Part shown: piece after piece, positions 30,870 to 32,763 of the stretch
How positions within the stretch are numbered: position 1 is the stretch's first letter
Layout of the letters: the number at the start of each line of letters is the position of its first letter
Assembly: GCA_015680685.1 (NCBI GenBank)
Contig: MNCI01034718.1
Coordinates: 1-32,763, forward strand
Direction of reading: 5' to 3'
Source of the DNA: Gnetum montanum
Lineage: Eukaryota > Streptophyta > Gnetopsida > Gnetales > Gnetaceae
Length of the DNA stretch: 32,763 nucleotides
Program-made: the position numbers and the translations under genes
The notes under the pieces: model-generated
What the model was told of the DNA's origin: nothing
Seen by the model: only the letters and a program-made list of their open reading frames with translations
Databases searched by the model: none

Positions 30870-31960
30870 ATGCATTTTTCAAGATGCTCATAAAGGTCCT
30901 TGTGGGGGCCACTATGCTGGGAGGTGCATGGCTATTAAAATCCTGATGGTAGGGTACTATTGGCCAATAATCTTTTGGAATTCTCATCAATATGTTTTCT
31001 CTTGTGAATGATGCCAACAAGATGGTGGAATGACTGCTCAAATGGAGGAACCTCAACAATGGACTCAACTACTAGAACCCTTTGACATTTGGGGCATTGA
31101 TTTCATAGCTCCCATCACACCCATGTTAATTGAACAAGCATACATCATAGTTGTTGTTAACTATTGTATGAAATGGGTAGAAGTAGCAGCTATCACCAAC
31201 TATACGTCTTCTACTACTACTCAATTTGTACAAAAAAATGTTGTAAATAGGTTTGGTGTGCCATGTGCATTAATTTTTGATAATGGAACTCACTTTATAG
31301 GCACTACTTTTCAAAAGCTCATGTAATGCTTGGGGGTTGAACATAAACTCACAATATCCTACCACCCCCAAGCCAATGATCAAGTTGAGGTTGCCAATAG
31401 GGAAATCACAAGGATCCTAACAAGAACCATTAGCAAATATAGAAAATATTAGAGCATGTAACTCAATGATGCCATTTGGACATACCTCTCAACATGAGAA
31501 CTTCCTATAGAGTACTCTTCCTACGAGCTTGTGTATGAAAAATTACCAATACTTCATATTCAATTTGAGCTTTGTATAGTTTCAACAGCCTATGACCTTG
31601 ACCTTGACTTGTGTCTAGCACAAAAAGAAAGATTAATGAATCTCAACTTGCTAGAAAAAAATCAATTAGTGGCCCTATCATCTAACAAGTTGCACAAGGC
31701 ATTCAACAAAAAGTGCTATGTTCTTAAAATTAGGAAAGTCAAATTTCAATTGAGAGATAAGGTTCTCTACTAGAATCCCACACATGTACCTCAACCAACT
31801 AAGTTTCAAATGTTGTGGGAAGGATCTTATATAATTTATGAAAATTTTCCTTCTAGGGCCATGAAGATCTACAAACCTGAAAACCTCAACGTACAACAAG
31901 TCAAACCTTTCCAAGAGCATAAGCCAACTAATACAACAAATGCCTCATTAGATGGATAGC
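30870..31960 (+). pseudogene. Integrase of copy 2 with intact D,D35E spacing
   Basis: Zinc-binding region at 30900-31025 (GGHYAGRCMAIKILMVGYYW, then CE, stop, CQQDGG; the second stop replaces a Trp-like codon). The catalytic residues are Asp in [11 protein letters not shown] (codon 31099-31101), Asp in IFDNGTHF (31279-31281) and Glu in QVEVANREI (31387-31389). The last two are 36 codons apart, that is D,D35E. Then a SSYELVYEKLP box (about 31515-31550) and a C-terminal part (LRDKVLY, KIYKPENL) to about 31960. Several stops remain. Confidence 0.87.
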
Positions 31961-32763
31961 CACACTCAATATTTCGAATCTCCTCCTTTCAACTTAGTCA
32001 TGGGGAAGATGGCCATCCATGCTAACTATATAAGTGGCTCCTCAGTTTTTCATATTTTTTTTACATGTTTTTATTTTACAAATTTTTATTTTATGCATTC
32101 TTTATTTTACACTTTTTTCTACATTATTAACTTTTCAAAGTTTTTTTTTTTACATCATTAGTACATTTTTTTCCTGAACATTTTACAATATTTTTATATA
32201 TTTTTTTCTTTTTTAAGATGTGATTTTCTTATCTTGTTTTAATAATAAGGATCTTATTGCCAACTGTGTATAGTGTGATTCAATTGATGTGGGTACATAT
32301 TATTTAGTTATTTGATTGTTGGTGTCTAGATTCTAACTTTAAATTTTGTTACTAATAATTAGGTCATGGTTTCTTTTCATAAAATTAGTGAGTCCACAAC
32401 ATCCACCCATCCACAAACTCTATGGTTTTCCTTGTTTTGGAAATGTGTAGTCCCTTTTTCATTAATAAATCTATAATAAATTTATGACTTTGGTAGTTTC
32501 TACATCTAGAAAGGATTCAAATGTTTGAATAAGCTATGACTCAAGGGGATTCGACATTCTTTGTGCTTTTCTACTTACCTAGGTGCATGTGTGTTTTCAT
32601 GGATTTCTTACTATTCCATGTTGACCAATAAAGGAACTTGAATAAGTGTTTATATGGTGTGGTTTGCATTTCAAAAAAATAATGGAAATTCAAAGCACAA
32701 CCCTTAGACACAATAAACGAATAAGTCTTTGCATAGCGTGGTTCCCATTTCAAAAAAAATTAA
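31961..32763 (+). other. T-rich 3' region after pol of copy 2
   Basis: Corresponds to 18230-18990 of copy 1 with recognisable blocks (for example ATGGTTTCTTTT, CCACAACATCCACCCAT and CACAAACTCTATGG in both). No coding frame is supported. Long T runs at 32050-32220. Confidence 0.6.

Larger units (their letters stand above)
24913..32763 (+). mobile_element. Second Athila-like Ty3/gypsy element (copy 2), 5' LTR to 3' region, cut by the window end
   Basis: Same orientation and same domain order as copy 1, with no internal insertion: LTR 24913-25693, primer site, gag, protease, complete RT, RNase H, integrase, T-rich 3' region. LTR U3 and many codons differ from copy 1, so it is an independent insertion of a related subfamily, not a segmental duplicate. 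The last 150 bp of the window still align with 18840-18990 of copy 1. The 3' ORF and 3' LTR lie outside. Confidence 0.87.

Noticed and set aside
28370-31960. Stop codons as recoding or an altered genetic code
   Set aside because: All three stops occur, mostly where Trp or Gln is expected, together with frame shifts and CpG loss. Deamination decay explains them better.
8257-32763. Copies 1 and 2 as one tandem segmental duplication
   Set aside because: They have different U3 regions, different LTR lengths and strong divergence, and copy 1 has its own target duplication. Two separate insertions are more likely.

Overview
The window is AT-rich nuclear DNA of a seed plant and consists almost entirely of old, nested Ty3/gypsy LTR retrotransposons. 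Slow-turnover genomes such as gymnosperms fit best, but that is inference from the age and nesting of the elements. I see no intact host gene, tRNA, rRNA or bacterial feature. Reading frames are broken mainly by TAG, TAA and TGA at places where Trp or Gln is expected, and CpG is scarce. This is the usual signature of long-methylated plant transposons.

Layout. (1) 1-1645: minus-strand integrase and RNase H of a Tat-clade Ty3 element. A second retrotransposon is inserted in its RNase H; its 498-bp LTR (1646-2143) is followed at once by an initiator-Met primer site. (2) 1432-3252: this junction appears twice as a huge inverted repeat (two 837-bp arms, 147-bp spacer). The inner end of the left arm and the outer end of the right arm each abut a single N, so an assembly join must be suspected. 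(3) 3254-8251: unassigned sequence with a possible decayed minus-strand exon/intron stretch, a very regular 45-bp tandem array (5275-6148) that can be read as a 15-residue protein repeat, and a GC-rich array of about 20-bp units.

(4) 8257-23737: one complete but dead Athila-like Ty3 element ('copy 1'). It has LTRs of 938 and 932 bp with TGATRAG...CTCATCA ends, the target duplication AATGG, and a decayed tRNA-Asp primer site. Gag and pol (protease, RT remnant, RNase H, integrase) are followed by a long 3' reading frame (20001-22592) with coiled-coil character. It carries a later 652-bp tandem duplication of LTR plus primer site, an RT deletion of about 0.9 kb, and a younger 3171-bp insertion (12175-15345) bounded by TGTTGGC...GCCAACA and CTAG(T/C). 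That insertion looks like a very long solo LTR.

(5) 23743-24912: unassigned spacer. (6) 24913 to the window end: a related but distinct Athila-like element ('copy 2') in the same orientation, with its 5' LTR, primer site, gag, protease, RT with an intact FMDD box, RNase H, integrase with D,D35E, and the start of the 3' region. It is the better template for understanding copy 1.

How the parts relate: gag would form the particle, pol would mature, reverse-transcribe and integrate, and the LTRs supply promoter and ends. The most unusual part is the extra 3' ORF of copy 1. It sits downstream of a promoter-like block (19785-19868) that resembles the element's own LTR U3 (a CCCCATCRATGTA module 24-28 bp upstream of a TATA box), which suggests an internal promoter copied from or shared with the LTR.
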